A DNA stretch of 8,547 nucleotides. Origin: Magnetovibrio sp. GTDB lineage: Bacteria; Pseudomonadota; Alphaproteobacteria; Rhodospirillales; Magnetovibrionaceae. The stretch is from assembly GCA_016763255.1 (NCBI GenBank), contig JAESUA010000192.1, forward strand, positions 1 to 8,547, read 5' to 3'. Every line of letters begins with the position of its first letter. Within the stretch, counting starts at the first letter, position 1. Shown here in pieces: positions 1 through 7,704 of this stretch. A program made the position numbers and the translations under genes. Under the pieces are notes generated by a model, which saw only the letters and a list, made by a program, of their open reading frames with translations, had not been told where the DNA came from and did no database searches.

Positions 1-376
1 AAACTTTACATATCAATGTAGTAATGTATAAATTGTTATTTAAATAAACTATCAAACCATAGCTTTTGTCAATGAAGTAACTATATTATTTATTTAATAC
101 ATTACAAGTGACTGATATGCGATTCTTCGATAAAAGATAAGCTTCACTATTTTAGGTTTTGATCGTTCTAAAAAATTAGACTTTACAAGGCGTTACGTTC
201 ATCAAGAGCGCGTCATTAGCCTGAAAAATGCAATGAATTTCTTCTTGTCCCTATGGCCATAAAGCTATGATTAGCTCTGTAAAAGGGGTTATTTTTGTAC
301 TGAAGAAGAAAAAATTTACACCAAATCTATTGCCATTATTTCTTAGACCTGAGTAAGTACTACACAACTCAACACT
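1..376. other. AT-rich non-coding leader upstream of the copper ATPase
   Basis: No convincing gene is visible here. The stretch is about 30% GC overall and about 22% in the first 120 bases, far below the coding DNA to its right. It holds several short symmetric elements: TACAT/ATGTA arms at 7-11 and 16-20, a 12-bp perfect palindrome TTATTTAAATAA at 36-47, a 9-bp inverted repeat GTAATGTAT (21-29) with ATACATTAC (97-105), and AGCTA/TAGCT arms at 263-267 and 272-276. A TTGTCA hexamer at 66-71 could be a -35 box, but no good -10 box lies at the right spacing. The longest open frame (about 134-259) has no usable early start and no recognisable product. The region presumably carries the promoter of the ATPase gene, but I cannot place it. 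In DNA this AT-rich, some of the palindromes are expected by chance. Confidence 0.6.
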
Positions 377-2740
377 ATGAATGCTTTGATCAACGGAGCC
401 CCGATAAAGATGGATTGCACACTCTGTGGCTTGCCGACCCTCACACCTCCCCTAGAATCCGACGGCCATGCTTTTTGCTGTTTTGGCTGTCAGGAGGTCT
501 ATCGCAATTTCGGCGCAGACGTTTTGTTCAACGAACCCACTTCGCTGTCTTCAACCGATGCCGCCCTCCTGCCCTCAGGAAACTACAATGAAGCCTTCTT
601 GCGCATTGAAGGCATGCACTGTTCGTCGTGTGAGTATCTGATTGAACGCATGGCCGTTAAGGTCAACGGCATTGTTTCTGCCGCGTCGAGTTACGCCACC
701 TCAACGGCTAAAATCGTTTATGACCCCGACATCATCCAAGAAGATGATTTGTCCAATGCGCTGAAAATATCCGGTTACAAAACGCGGTTGAGCAGTGAGG
801 GTATGCCCGAATACGACAACCGCATGGACCTTTTGCGGTTGGTTGTTGGGCTGACCTTCGGCGGACTGGTGATGATGCTCTACGTTGCCTTTTTCTATCC
901 CACCCACCTGGGCGTAATCGAAAAAAGCGATTTTGATGTGATCGGCTGGCTGGCCTACAGCGCCGCACCGTGGAGCATTTTCGGGCTGACCACGGTGCTC
1001 ATCATCTATGTGGCCGCGCCCATTTTTAGAGGTGCGTGGATTGGGTTGCGCGCCCGCATGCTCAACATGGATAACCTGCTGGCCATTTCAATTTTGGCCG
1101 CCTATGGCTACAGCGTCAGCCAGCTTGTAGAAGGCTCCCTCGACCTCTATTTCGATGTCGCCGCCGCGATCATTTTGGTGGTGACCATTGGCCGCTATGT
1201 GGAACGCGGGGCGAAGGCCGAAGCCACCCAGGAGTTGATGAAAATCATGCAATCTTGGGCACCCAAGGCGCGCATCCGGTGGGGCGGAGATTATCGCCTT
1301 CAACCGATTGAGGAGCTTGAGCCCGGCGAGCACGTCATCATCTGGGAAGGCGAAGCGATCCCGGTCAACGGAACCATCGTCGCGGGCAGCGCCGCAATCG
1401 ACGAATCGCTCATGACCGGGGAACCTTTCCCGGTCGCGCGCGAACCGGGCCAAGAGGTACTGGGCGGGTCATGCGTGGTCGAAGGCAGTTTGGAAATCAA
1501 AGTCGGTCCCACGGTGGAAAGCCAGATGGACAATTTGGCGCGTATCTTATGGAATGTGCAAAGTTCAAACGCTGGTGCCCAAGGCCTGGCCGATAAGGTG
1601 GCGCGGGTATTTGTGCCGTTGGTCATGGTGTTGGCCGTTATCGTTAGCGGCTTAACCCTGGCGTTTGGCGGTGATCCCCGCGACGCTTTGCTGGCCGGTT
1701 TGGCGACCTTGATCGTATCTTGTCCGTGTACCTTTGGTCTGGCAATACCGTTGACCACCGCCGTCGGCGTCAGCGCCGCATTGCGCCAAGGCATCATCAT
1801 CACCAGCGCAGATGCCTTTGAAAAAGCACCAAAAATCGACACCATCGCAATCGACAAAACCGGCACCTTATCGACCGGCGATATGAGCGTGGTTGAGGTG
1901 TTCGGCGATGATGCTATCACCAAACATGCCGCCGCCGTCGAACGGTTATCGCCTCACCCCATTGCCAAGGCCATCGCCCGCCTGGACACCAGCTTGCAAG
2001 CCGATGAATTGGAAATCCACCCCGGGAAAGGGGCCATGGCGCAGGTTGAAAACCACCACGTGGCGGTCGGCAGCAAGGCCTTGTTCGCAACCCTGGGCTG
2101 GGACATCCCCAGCACACTCGCCGCTCAAACCGCGACCATAGCCCCCGGTGAAGGCGTGGTGTCCTATGTCGGATGGGACGGCATTACCCACGGAGCCATT
2201 GTCACCCGCGATCAATCACGCCCCGAATGGATGCAGGTTGTCGACCGCCTGCGCAAAAACTGCCGCGTGGTATTGCTCAGCGGTGCCGAACACCCCAGCG
2301 GTTATGAAGATCACTTCGATGATGTATTTGCCGGGGTTCCGCCCGAAGGAAAGGCCGCCGTCATCCGCCAGTTGCGCCAACAAGGCACGGTGGTGATGAT
2401 CGGCGACGGCAGCAACGACGCCCCGGCTTTGGCCGCAGCCAATCTGGGCATAGCCTTTGGCGCGCCGACGACACTGGCCGCAGAAGCCGCAGATGTGATC
2501 ATTCCCGGTGAACGGCTAGAACGCATATTCGATGCCTTCGATCTGCTCGACACCATGCGCTGTCGCATTCGTCAAAATCTCGGCTGGGCGCTCATGTACA
2601 ACGCCGTGGCGATTCCACTGGCGATAACGGGTTTGCTCAACCCATTGTTTGCCGCACTGGCGATGTCGGCCAGCAGCTTGATGGTGGTATTCAACTCATC
2701 ACGAAAAATTAAGGGTCCGCCGTCGTGCGCCATCAATTGA
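377..2740 (+). CDS. ccoI: Copper-translocating P1B-type ATPase, FixI/CcoI type
   Basis: This inner-membrane ATPase probably exports Cu(I) from the cytoplasm to supply copper for cytochrome oxidase (cbb3) assembly. The protein has 787 residues, within the usual FixI/CcoI range. Seen in order: an N-terminal Cys-rich metal-binding domain typical of FixI/CcoI (C14xxC17, then H31, C34, C35, C38); an HMA domain with GMHCSSC at 79-85; eight likely membrane segments (about 152-174, 187-211, 230-250, 257-274, 409-430, 437-462, 736-752, 755-772); the actuator TGEP at 347-350; the transport motif CPC at 449-451; the phosphorylation site D493 in DKTGT; the nucleotide-binding HP at 527-528; and GDGSNDAP at 676-683. 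Y741-N742 and MSASS (763-767) fit the Cu(I) signature of helices 7 and 8. The ATG at 377 has no clear Shine-Dalgarno sequence. The in-frame ATG at 410 (Met12), with GGAG at 395-398, is a plausible alternative that begins just before the Cys motif. No ccoG, ccoH or ccoS is adjacent, so the FixI role is inferred from domain architecture. A general copper-efflux role is the alternative. Confidence 0.88.
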   Translation: MNALINGAPIKMDCTLCGLPTLTPPLESDGHAFCCFGCQEVYRNFGADVLFNEPTSLSSTDAALLPSGNYNEAFLRIEGMHCSSCEYLIERMAVKVNGIVSAASSYATSTAKIVYDPDIIQEDDLSNALKISGYKTRLSSEGMPEYDNRMDLLRLVVGLTFGGLVMMLYVAFFYPTHLGVIEKSDFDVIGWLAYSAAPWSIFGLTTVLIIYVAAPIFRGAWIGLRARMLNMDNLLAISILAAYGYSVSQLVEGSLDLYFDVAAAIILVVTIGRYVERGAKAEATQELMKIMQSWAPKARIRWGGDYRLQPIEELEPGEHVIIWEGEAIPVNGTIVAGSAAIDESLMTGEPFPVAREPGQEVLGGSCVVEGSLEIKVGPTVESQMDNLARILWNVQSSNAGAQGLADKVARVFVPLVMVLAVIVSGLTLAFGGDPRDALLAGLATLIVSCPCTFGLAIPLTTAVGVSAALRQGIIITSADAFEKAPKIDTIAIDKTGTLSTGDMSVVEVFGDDAITKHAAAVERLSPHPIAKAIARLDTSLQADELEIHPGKGAMAQVENHHVAVGSKALFATLGWDIPSTLAAQTATIAPGEGVVSYVGWDGITHGAIVTRDQSRPEWMQVVDRLRKNCRVVLLSGAEHPSGYEDHFDDVFAGVPPEGKAAVIRQLRQQGTVVMIGDGSNDAPALAAANLGIAFGAPTTLAAEAADVIIPGERLERIFDAFDLLDTMRCRIRQNLGWALMYNAVAIPLAITGLLNPLFAALAMSASSLMVVFNSSRKIKGPPSCAIN

Positions 2741-2747
2741 CGTCAAT
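2733..2747. repeat. Interlocked palindromes holding both convergent stop codons
   Basis: TCAATTGA (2733-2740) is a perfect 8-bp palindrome that supplies the TGA stop of the plus-strand ATPase and the TGA stop of the minus-strand membrane protein. Both proteins therefore end in Asn-stop. It overlaps a second perfect palindrome, ATTGACGTCAAT (2736-2747). The arms have no loop and no adjacent T-run, so this is not an intrinsic terminator, and neither gene has an obvious terminator at its end. Confidence 0.6.
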
Positions 2748-3584
2748 GCCCACTGCGTCCCCCACCGCAGCACAGGCCTCGCCGAACATCAGTGAAAAGG
2801 CCGTTTGGGCATCATTCATGGCTTGAGAGACCGGTTGCGCGGACGCTGCGTGCTGATGGCTGCCGCTCAACGACGTTACGCCGGTGTAAATGCCAAACAA
2901 CATCACGCTGACCCCGGCGACTTGGCGCATGATCGGACTGCGCACAATTTTGGCGATGTGGTGCGACGCTTTGCCCATCACCAACAACATTGGCAAGGTG
3001 CCCAGGCCAAAACCCAACATCATCATTGCACCGCGTTCAGCTGATGCGGAAATCATCGCCAGGGCCAAGGCCGAATAGACCAATCCGCACGGCAACCAGC
3101 CCCACACCAAGCCCAATCCAAACGCATGCAGCGGACCTTGTACGGGTAAAAAGCGTTTGCCCAACGGTTGAATGTATTTCCAAACATGACGACCAAGGTT
3201 TTCAAGACCGGCTACCGCGCGCCACCAGCCAGCCAGATAAAGGCCCAAGGCGACCATAAACAAACCCGCGATCAATCCGCCAATCGGTAGCACCCTGGCC
3301 AGCGCCAGATGTTCAGCCTGCGCACCGATCAAGCCAACCAGCGTTCCGGCCACCATGTAACTGATAATGCGGCCAAAATTATAGGAAAAATGATGCATAA
3401 ATTGCATCAGTGCTGAGCGCCGCCGGCTTTCTGGTAAACCCGAATTGAGCGCACCGACAATGCCACCGCACATACCGATGCAATGGCTCGACCCTAAAAA
3501 TCCAATCGTCAGTACCGTTATGAACGTCAACTCCACTGCGCGGCCCACCTCTGTCGCAATTTTACGACTCTCAGTAACGCGCAT
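2733..3584 (-). CDS. TauE/SafE-family (UreH/DsbD_2-like) membrane protein
   Basis: This is a 283-residue polytopic inner-membrane protein of the family usually annotated 'sulfite exporter TauE/SafE' and related to the DsbD/CcdA membrane domain (DsbD_2). About six hydrophobic segments are visible (roughly 20-46, 68-88, 97-119, 153-178, 184-204, 221-238). Hallmarks are HCIGMCGG at 34-41 in the first helix and the LPCG motif at 164-167 in the fourth. These Cys, His and Met residues suggest metal or thiol chemistry rather than proven sulfite transport. Such genes commonly sit next to ccoI/ccoS in other proteobacteria, which fits a role in copper handling or oxidase assembly, although the function is unproven. 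The C-terminal tail after residue 240 is polar, with a short His-containing stretch (GSHQH). AGGAG at 3588-3592 lies only 3 nt before the ATG at 3584. A GTG at 3536 (Val17, giving V-E-L-T-F) is a plausible alternative start, because related proteins often begin just before the first helix. Confidence 0.8.
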   Translation of the reverse strand: MRVTESRKIATEVGRAVELTFITVLTIGFLGSSHCIGMCGGIVGALNSGLPESRRRSALMQFMHHFSYNFGRIISYMVAGTLVGLIGAQAEHLALARVLPIGGLIAGLFMVALGLYLAGWWRAVAGLENLGRHVWKYIQPLGKRFLPVQGPLHAFGLGLVWGWLPCGLVYSALALAMISASAERGAMMMLGFGLGTLPMLLVMGKASHHIAKIVRSPIMRQVAGVSVMLFGIYTGVTSLSGSHQHAASAQPVSQAMNDAQTAFSLMFGEACAAVGDAVGIDVN

Positions 3585-3609
3585 TTTCTCCTACAAAGAA
3601 AATTGAATG

Positions 3610-3639
3610 ATTTGATCAAATGATTGGATTTATCAATCA
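3610..3639. promoter_or_regulatory. Inverted repeats upstream of the TauE/SafE-like gene
   Basis: The short AT-rich gap between the phn terminator and the membrane-protein gene holds a 12-bp perfect palindrome ATTTGATCAAAT (3610-3621). It abuts a 6-bp inverted repeat TGATTG-N7-CAATCA (3621-3639). Because the gene lies just downstream of a terminator, its own promoter must be in about 3585-3655, so these could be operators. TTGAT half-sites resembling FNR/FixK sites occur, but no TTGAT-N4-ATCAA box is complete. A regulatory role is inference. Confidence 0.35.
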
Positions 3640-3655
3640 ATGTGCATGTTTAAAC

Positions 3656-3683
3656 AAAAAAAAGGGCCCCCGAAGGAGCCCTT
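3656..3683 (-). terminator. Intrinsic terminator of the phnWAY operon
   Basis: Read on the minus strand, AAGGGCTCC and GGGGCCCTT pair around a TTCG loop. This gives a 9-bp stem with one G-U wobble, closed as a C(UUCG)G tetraloop, followed by eight T residues (plus-strand A-run 3656-3663, two of them within the stem). On the plus strand the same stem has a C-A mismatch and no T-run after it, so the element is directional for minus-strand transcripts. It lies about 70 nt past the phnY stop and separates the phn operon from the membrane-protein gene. Confidence 0.88.
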
Positions 3684-3695
3684 AAAGTCAGAGTT

Positions 3696-3717
3696 GAGGC
3701 TGTGGGTAAATAGCCTC
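3696..3717. repeat. Small hairpin in the phnY 3' untranslated stretch
   Basis: GAGGCT (3696-3701) and AGCCTC (3712-3717) form a perfect 6-bp inverted repeat with a 10-nt loop, between the phnY stop and the terminator. It has no T-run. It could stabilise the transcript end or be incidental. Confidence 0.35.
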
Positions 3718-3752
3718 GAGTGACGAGGAGACGAGCCCTCTTCCCCCCGGCC

Positions 3753-5189
3753 CTAATCCCAGGGCAGAGAGTAGGTTTTGAGGTTGGTGAAGCTCTTCAT
3801 AGCTTCCAACACACCTTCTTTGTAGCCCAGGCCGCTGTCCTTAATGCCGCCAAACGGTGACATCTCGATGCGATAGCCGGGTACTTCCCAGATGTTGACG
3901 CTGCCAACCTTCAATTCTTTGATAAAGCGCTGAATGGACTTCCAATTGTCGGTGCAGACCCCCGACGACAAGCCATAAGCGGTGGAGTTCGATACCCGGA
4001 TGACATCATCAATGTCTTTGCAGCGAATGATCGGCGCCACCGGGCCGAAGGTTTCTTCACGCACCAGCTCGCAATCAAACGGCACATGATCAACCACCGT
4101 CGGGGCATAAAGCGCGCCCTGGCGATCATTACCACACATCAACGTCGCGCCTTTTTTCACCGCATCATTAACCCGGTTTTGGAACAATACAGCGGACTCT
4201 TCATTGATCACCGTGCCCATATCCATCTCCGGATCGGACGGGTTGCCGTATTTCAGCTTGAGGGTTTTTTCGGTCACCAACTTGACAAAGGCATCGGCGA
4301 CACTGTCGATCACCAAGATGCGTTTGACTGCGGTGCAACGTTGGCCGGAGTTTTTGAACGAACCGGCGACGGCCAAATCAGAGGCCTTGTCCAGATCGGC
4401 GTCTTCCATGATGATCAGTGGATCATTGCCGCCCAATTCCAAGATTTTGCGCCGATATCCAGCATGCTCGGCAATGTATTTACCGATCGGAACACCGCCG
4501 GTGAAGGTCACCAAATCGGCATGTTCGTTGGTCAGCATTTCATCGGCGATGTCTTGTGGGGCACCGGTGACAACCTGGAACATTTGAGGCGGCAGTCCCG
4601 CATCATACAACACATCGGCCAACATCAGCGCCGTCAGCGGGGTCTTTTCCGTTGGCTTAAGCACCATGCAGTTGTTGGTGGCAATCGAGGGCGCAGTCTT
4701 GTGCGCAACCTGATTGAGCGGATGGTTGAACGGCGTGATGGCGCTGATCGCATTCAGTGGTTCGCGCACCGTGAAGATCTTGCGCTGTTTGCCATGTGGC
4801 GTGATATCGCAAGAATAAATCTCACCATCATCGATGATGCACAGCCTTGCCGACAGACTGAACACGTCATAGGCACGACCCACTTCATAGAGTGAATCTT
4901 TTTTGCACAAGCCCGCTTCGGCGGTGATGGTATCGGAAATCTCTTCTTTGCGTTCGACCAAAATGTCGGCGGTCTTTTGCAAGATTTCGTAACGCTCATG
5001 ACGCGTCAACGTGGGGGTGTAATCGGCGGCAATCTTAAAAGCAGATAGCACATGTTCGATCTGGCCCATCGGAACGGTTCCGACCAAGCCACCGGAATAC
5101 GGGCTGACCACATCGATGCGATCTTCGGTGACAACTTTTTCACCGCCAATGCGCATCGCTTCGTGACGAACGGGACCCATCTGGTTCAT
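3753..5189 (-). CDS. phnY: Phosphonoacetaldehyde dehydrogenase
   Basis: This cytoplasmic NAD(P)+-dependent aldehyde dehydrogenase should oxidise phosphonoacetaldehyde, the product of PhnW, to phosphonoacetate, the substrate of PhnA. The 478 residues are the normal length for the ALDH superfamily and run without interruption. Visible ALDH landmarks: oxyanion Asn155 in TPFNHP (152-157); the nucleotide-binding KPT (178-180); FTGG (229-232); general base Glu251 in ELGGNDP (251-257); nucleophile Cys285 in SGQRC (281-285); and EETFGP (378-383). R105, H156 and R284 sit where I recall the phosphonate-binding residues of characterised PhnY, so they are candidate substrate ligands; this placement comes from memory, not from an alignment. 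The superfamily alone would not give the substrate. The assignment rests on the adjacent phnA and phnW in the known phnWAY order. The gene is last in the operon, 20 nt after phnA, with an excellent Shine-Dalgarno sequence, and is followed by the terminator at 3656-3683. Confidence 0.9.
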   Translation of the reverse strand: MNQMGPVRHEAMRIGGEKVVTEDRIDVVSPYSGGLVGTVPMGQIEHVLSAFKIAADYTPTLTRHERYEILQKTADILVERKEEISDTITAEAGLCKKDSLYEVGRAYDVFSLSARLCIIDDGEIYSCDITPHGKQRKIFTVREPLNAISAITPFNHPLNQVAHKTAPSIATNNCMVLKPTEKTPLTALMLADVLYDAGLPPQMFQVVTGAPQDIADEMLTNEHADLVTFTGGVPIGKYIAEHAGYRRKILELGGNDPLIIMEDADLDKASDLAVAGSFKNSGQRCTAVKRILVIDSVADAFVKLVTEKTLKLKYGNPSDPEMDMGTVINEESAVLFQNRVNDAVKKGATLMCGNDRQGALYAPTVVDHVPFDCELVREETFGPVAPIIRCKDIDDVIRVSNSTAYGLSSGVCTDNWKSIQRFIKELKVGSVNIWEVPGYRIEMSPFGGIKDSGLGYKEGVLEAMKSFTNLKTYSLPWD

Positions 5190-5197
5190 GGTATTAA

Positions 5198-5204
5198 TCT
5201 CCTT
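5198..5204 (-). promoter_or_regulatory. Ribosome binding site of phnY
   Basis: AAGGAGA on the minus strand lies in the 20-nt gap after phnA, 8 nt before the ATG at 5189. It is the strongest Shine-Dalgarno sequence in the window and confirms the phnY start. Confidence 0.75.
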
Positions 5205-5209
5205 AAGCT

Positions 5210-6457
5210 TTACGCTTGGGCATAGTTCAGCGCCAAATCAAACGCATCGAAATTGCGCAGGCGGCGATCACTTTCCAGTTTTGGTGTTGGCCGATTGACC
5301 AGCAGCGGCACGCGCTGTTCCGACACCCCACCGTGCGAGCGCAGCGGTTCTTTGAGGGCCGACAAATCATGTCGATCGACGCTGGTGCCGAGGACTTTTT
5401 GTGCCGTTGAGATCAAGATCACATCGCCGGTACGGTCTTCGGGCAGCTCAAATACAGCGCAGCCTTCTTCGCGGGTGTAAGCATGCATGATGCCGTCCAT
5501 GGCGTCCAGACGGGCAATGGTTTCGGCGCGGATGTCTTCGGGAATGTAAGCAGTGGCGAACGACCCCAGTGCACCGTGATGCACCACGTAAGGATCGGTG
5601 ATCGGCAAGATCACCCGGGCTTTATCTTTACCCAGCCAATCATCCAAAACATCTTGCAGATAAATCACGTCCGGCACGCCGGCATCGGTGTGCTTGGGCT
5701 TCATGCCGTGATCGGCGGTGATGGTGATGATCGCCCCACGCTCATCCATTTGCGCCAGATACTTGTCCAGCATGGCGTAAAAATCGTTGGCCACCGGGGT
5801 ACCCGGAGCATGTTTATGCTGGATGTAATCGGTGGTCGAAAGATACATCAGGTCGGGCTTGAATTCATCCATCAACTTGACGCCACAGGCAAAGATAAAC
5901 TCGCTGAGTTCCGCCGAATAAACCGACGGCACGTCGCGGCCAATCCACGTTGAAGCGTTGTCGATGCCGTTACCGGCCATGGTGGTTTCGTCGGATTTTT
6001 CCGAAGAAAAGCAAATCGCACGGCCTTCTTTAAAACTTAAGCTATGGCCCAAAAGCCCACGCAATTTGTCCTTGGCGGTGACCACCGCGATCTTAGCACC
6101 TTGGTCGTAAAATGCCTTGAAGATGGTCGGCACGCGCAAGAACTTGGCGTCGTTCATCATCACTTCTTCGTCATTTTCAGTGTCGTAGAAATAATTGCCG
6201 CAAATGCCGTGCACGGCTGGTGGGCGACCGGTGACGATGGACAGGTTGTTGGGGTTGGTGAAGCTGGGCACCACACAATCGGCACGATGGTCCGTTCCTT
6301 TGGCCAAAGCCTCTTTCAGGTACGGCATCATGCCATCTTCAATTGCGCGTTCGATATAAGCCGGTTCAGAGCCATCAACACACACCACCACCACCGGCTG
6401 GTTGGGCCATGCATAGGTGCGGTCGTTCACAACAACGGGAGATTTCTTCGAAGACAT
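5210..6457 (-). CDS. phnA: Phosphonoacetate hydrolase
   Basis: This enzyme cleaves the C-P bond of phosphonoacetate to give acetate and inorganic phosphate, the last step of the PhnW-PhnY-PhnA route for AEP. It belongs to the alkaline phosphatase/NPP superfamily and needs two metal ions, usually zinc. The 415 residues match the family's usual length. The expected metal ligands and nucleophile are all visible: D28 in VCVDGSE, nucleophile T67 in PSFTNPN (64-70), D210 and H214 in DYIQH, D249 and H250 in TADHGM, and H375 in SHGGVSE. The order and spacing match what I recall of the Sinorhizobium enzyme. No signal peptide is visible, so it should act in the cytoplasm. It is not the unrelated alkylphosphonate gene also called phnA in E. 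coli. It lies 38 nt after phnW and 20 nt before phnY, with AAGGA at 6464-6468, six nt before the ATG. A generic phosphodiesterase reading is possible from the superfamily alone, but the neighbours make phosphonoacetate the clear substrate. Confidence 0.93.
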   Translation of the reverse strand: MSSKKSPVVVNDRTYAWPNQPVVVVCVDGSEPAYIERAIEDGMMPYLKEALAKGTDHRADCVVPSFTNPNNLSIVTGRPPAVHGICGNYFYDTENDEEVMMNDAKFLRVPTIFKAFYDQGAKIAVVTAKDKLRGLLGHSLSFKEGRAICFSSEKSDETTMAGNGIDNASTWIGRDVPSVYSAELSEFIFACGVKLMDEFKPDLMYLSTTDYIQHKHAPGTPVANDFYAMLDKYLAQMDERGAIITITADHGMKPKHTDAGVPDVIYLQDVLDDWLGKDKARVILPITDPYVVHHGALGSFATAYIPEDIRAETIARLDAMDGIMHAYTREEGCAVFELPEDRTGDVILISTAQKVLGTSVDRHDLSALKEPLRSHGGVSEQRVPLLVNRPTPKLESDRRLRNFDAFDLALNYAQA

Positions 6458-6463
6458 GGGGAG

Positions 6464-6468
6464 TCCTT
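6464..6468 (-). promoter_or_regulatory. Ribosome binding site of phnA
   Basis: AAGGA on the minus strand, 6 nt before the ATG at 6457, supports that start. It lies inside the 38-nt phnW-phnA gap. Confidence 0.6.
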
Positions 6469-6495
6469 ACGGTTTAAGTTTTTTATCGTTACGCT

Positions 6496-7704
6496 TTACG
6501 CGGCACATTGGTTTTGCAATTCACGCTGTTCCAAGGCCTCGACAGGCGGGGCGCAACTGGTCACACCCATAGCATCGCACGCGCCCTTCATGGCCGCCAG
6601 TACACCGCGCATAACATCAGCATCAAGATTGCCGATGCAGCCGACACGGAAACTGTCGACCACCGTCAGCTTGCCGGGATAGATGACAAATCCACGGTCT
6701 TTAATTTCTTCGTAAAAACGCAGGAATTCAAAATTAGGGTCCGCGGGGCAAAAGAACGTGGTGATGATCGGTGAGATCCAACGATCTTCGAGCAAGGTCT
6801 CAAAACCCATTTCGCGCATTCCGGAAATCAGGATTTGCCGGTTGCCGTCATAGCGCGCGAAACGTCCGGCAACACCGCCTTCTTCTTCGTGCTGGATCAG
6901 CGCTTCCAAGAACGCCACCACGGTGTGGGTCGGCGGGGTGAAGCGCCACTGGCCGGTTTTGTTCATCACTGCCCATTGGTCATGAACATCGAGGCTTAAC
7001 GAATGACTGTTGCCTTTGGCAGCTTCCAAAGCGGTCTTCTTGGCGATGATAAAACCAAAGCCCGGCACACCTTCGATGCATTTGTTGGCCGATGAGACCA
7101 TCGCTTCGAACGGGATGTCTTTGACCGATAGCGGCACCGCGCCAAAGGCGCTCATGGAATCGACGATCAATTTACGACCACGATCGATCACCGCATCGGC
7201 AATGCCCTTCAAGGGATTGAGGATGCCGGAGCTGGTCTCACAGTGCACGATCACCACATGGCTGATGGAAACATCGCCATCGAGAATTTCCGCCACTTCA
7301 CTGGGCATCGGTGGCAAGTAATCACCCTTGTCCAACGCCACCACTTCGCGACCTAGATAATCCAGGGTCTTCAAGGAACGTTGGCCGTAAGCCCCGTTCA
7401 TCAGCACCAAGACCTTGGCATCGCGGGGGATAAAACTGGCCAATGCCGCTTCGACGGAAAAGGTTCCGCTGCCTTGCATCGGTACGCAGTCGTACGCATC
7501 ACCGCCATCGCACATGTCGACCAAACGGCGGCGCACCTCGGCGGTAACGCCTTTAAAATCATCATCCCAAGACCCCCAATCGCGCAGCATCGCTTGTTTG
7601 GTGCGCGCCGATGTGGTCAAGGGACCGGGCGTCAAAAGATATGGTTCTTCACCAACTGGCTTCAGATCCGCCAACGGATTTTTGTGTGATGCTGGGTTTG
7701 ACAT
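6496..7704 (-). CDS. phnW: 2-Aminoethylphosphonate--pyruvate transaminase
   Basis: This PLP-dependent fold-type I (class V) aminotransferase transfers the amino group of 2-aminoethylphosphonate to pyruvate, giving phosphonoacetaldehyde and L-alanine. It is the first step of AEP breakdown. From the chosen start it has 402 residues, slightly longer than typical PhnW because of an N-terminal stretch before LLTPGPLTT (23-31). Key residues: GSGT (78-81) in the phosphate-binding loop, D182 (pairs with the PLP ring nitrogen), K208 in SSANKCIEG (the Schiff-base lysine), and R353 in SFRVGCIGN (substrate binding). These lie 13-14 residues beyond the positions I recall for the Salmonella enzyme, consistent with the N-terminal extension. 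The frame stays open upstream to a TTG at 7731 and an ATG at 7728, but neither has a Shine-Dalgarno sequence. The ATG at 7704 has AGAGG seven nt upstream, so I chose it. The gene leads the operon, and phnA and phnY process its product. A role in AEP synthesis is unlikely with these neighbours. Confidence 0.93.
   Translation of the reverse strand: MSNPASHKNPLADLKPVGEEPYLLTPGPLTTSARTKQAMLRDWGSWDDDFKGVTAEVRRRLVDMCDGGDAYDCVPMQGSGTFSVEAALASFIPRDAKVLVLMNGAYGQRSLKTLDYLGREVVALDKGDYLPPMPSEVAEILDGDVSISHVVIVHCETSSGILNPLKGIADAVIDRGRKLIVDSMSAFGAVPLSVKDIPFEAMVSSANKCIEGVPGFGFIIAKKTALEAAKGNSHSLSLDVHDQWAVMNKTGQWRFTPPTHTVVAFLEALIQHEEEGGVAGRFARYDGNRQILISGMREMGFETLLEDRWISPIITTFFCPADPNFEFLRFYEEIKDRGFVIYPGKLTVVDSFRVGCIGNLDADVMRGVLAAMKGACDAMGVTSCAPPVEALEQRELQNQCAA

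Noticed and set aside
134..262. A frame of about 42 codons in the AT-rich leader
   Set aside because: It has no start codon near its beginning, no ribosome binding site and no recognisable product. Frames of this length occur by chance.
1300..1923. A 207-codon minus-strand open frame inside the copper ATPase
   Set aside because: It is antisense to the conserved ATPase core (TGEP to DKTGT), is low in complexity and resembles no family. The plus-strand gene explains the region fully.
3610..3639. An FNR/FixK box upstream of the TauE/SafE-like gene
   Set aside because: TTGAT half-sites are present, but no partner ATCAA lies at the required 4-nt spacing, so I do not call a site.
4086..4895. A 269-codon plus-strand open frame inside phnY
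   Set aside because: It is fully antisense to a complete aldehyde dehydrogenase with all catalytic motifs. Its translation has no recognisable domain and it has no fitting ribosome binding site. It is a by-product of the codon use of phnY.
6044..6682. A 212-codon plus-strand open frame spanning the phnA-phnW boundary
   Set aside because: It lies antisense to two intact genes whose motifs are complete, and its His-rich translation is typical of reverse-strand artefacts.
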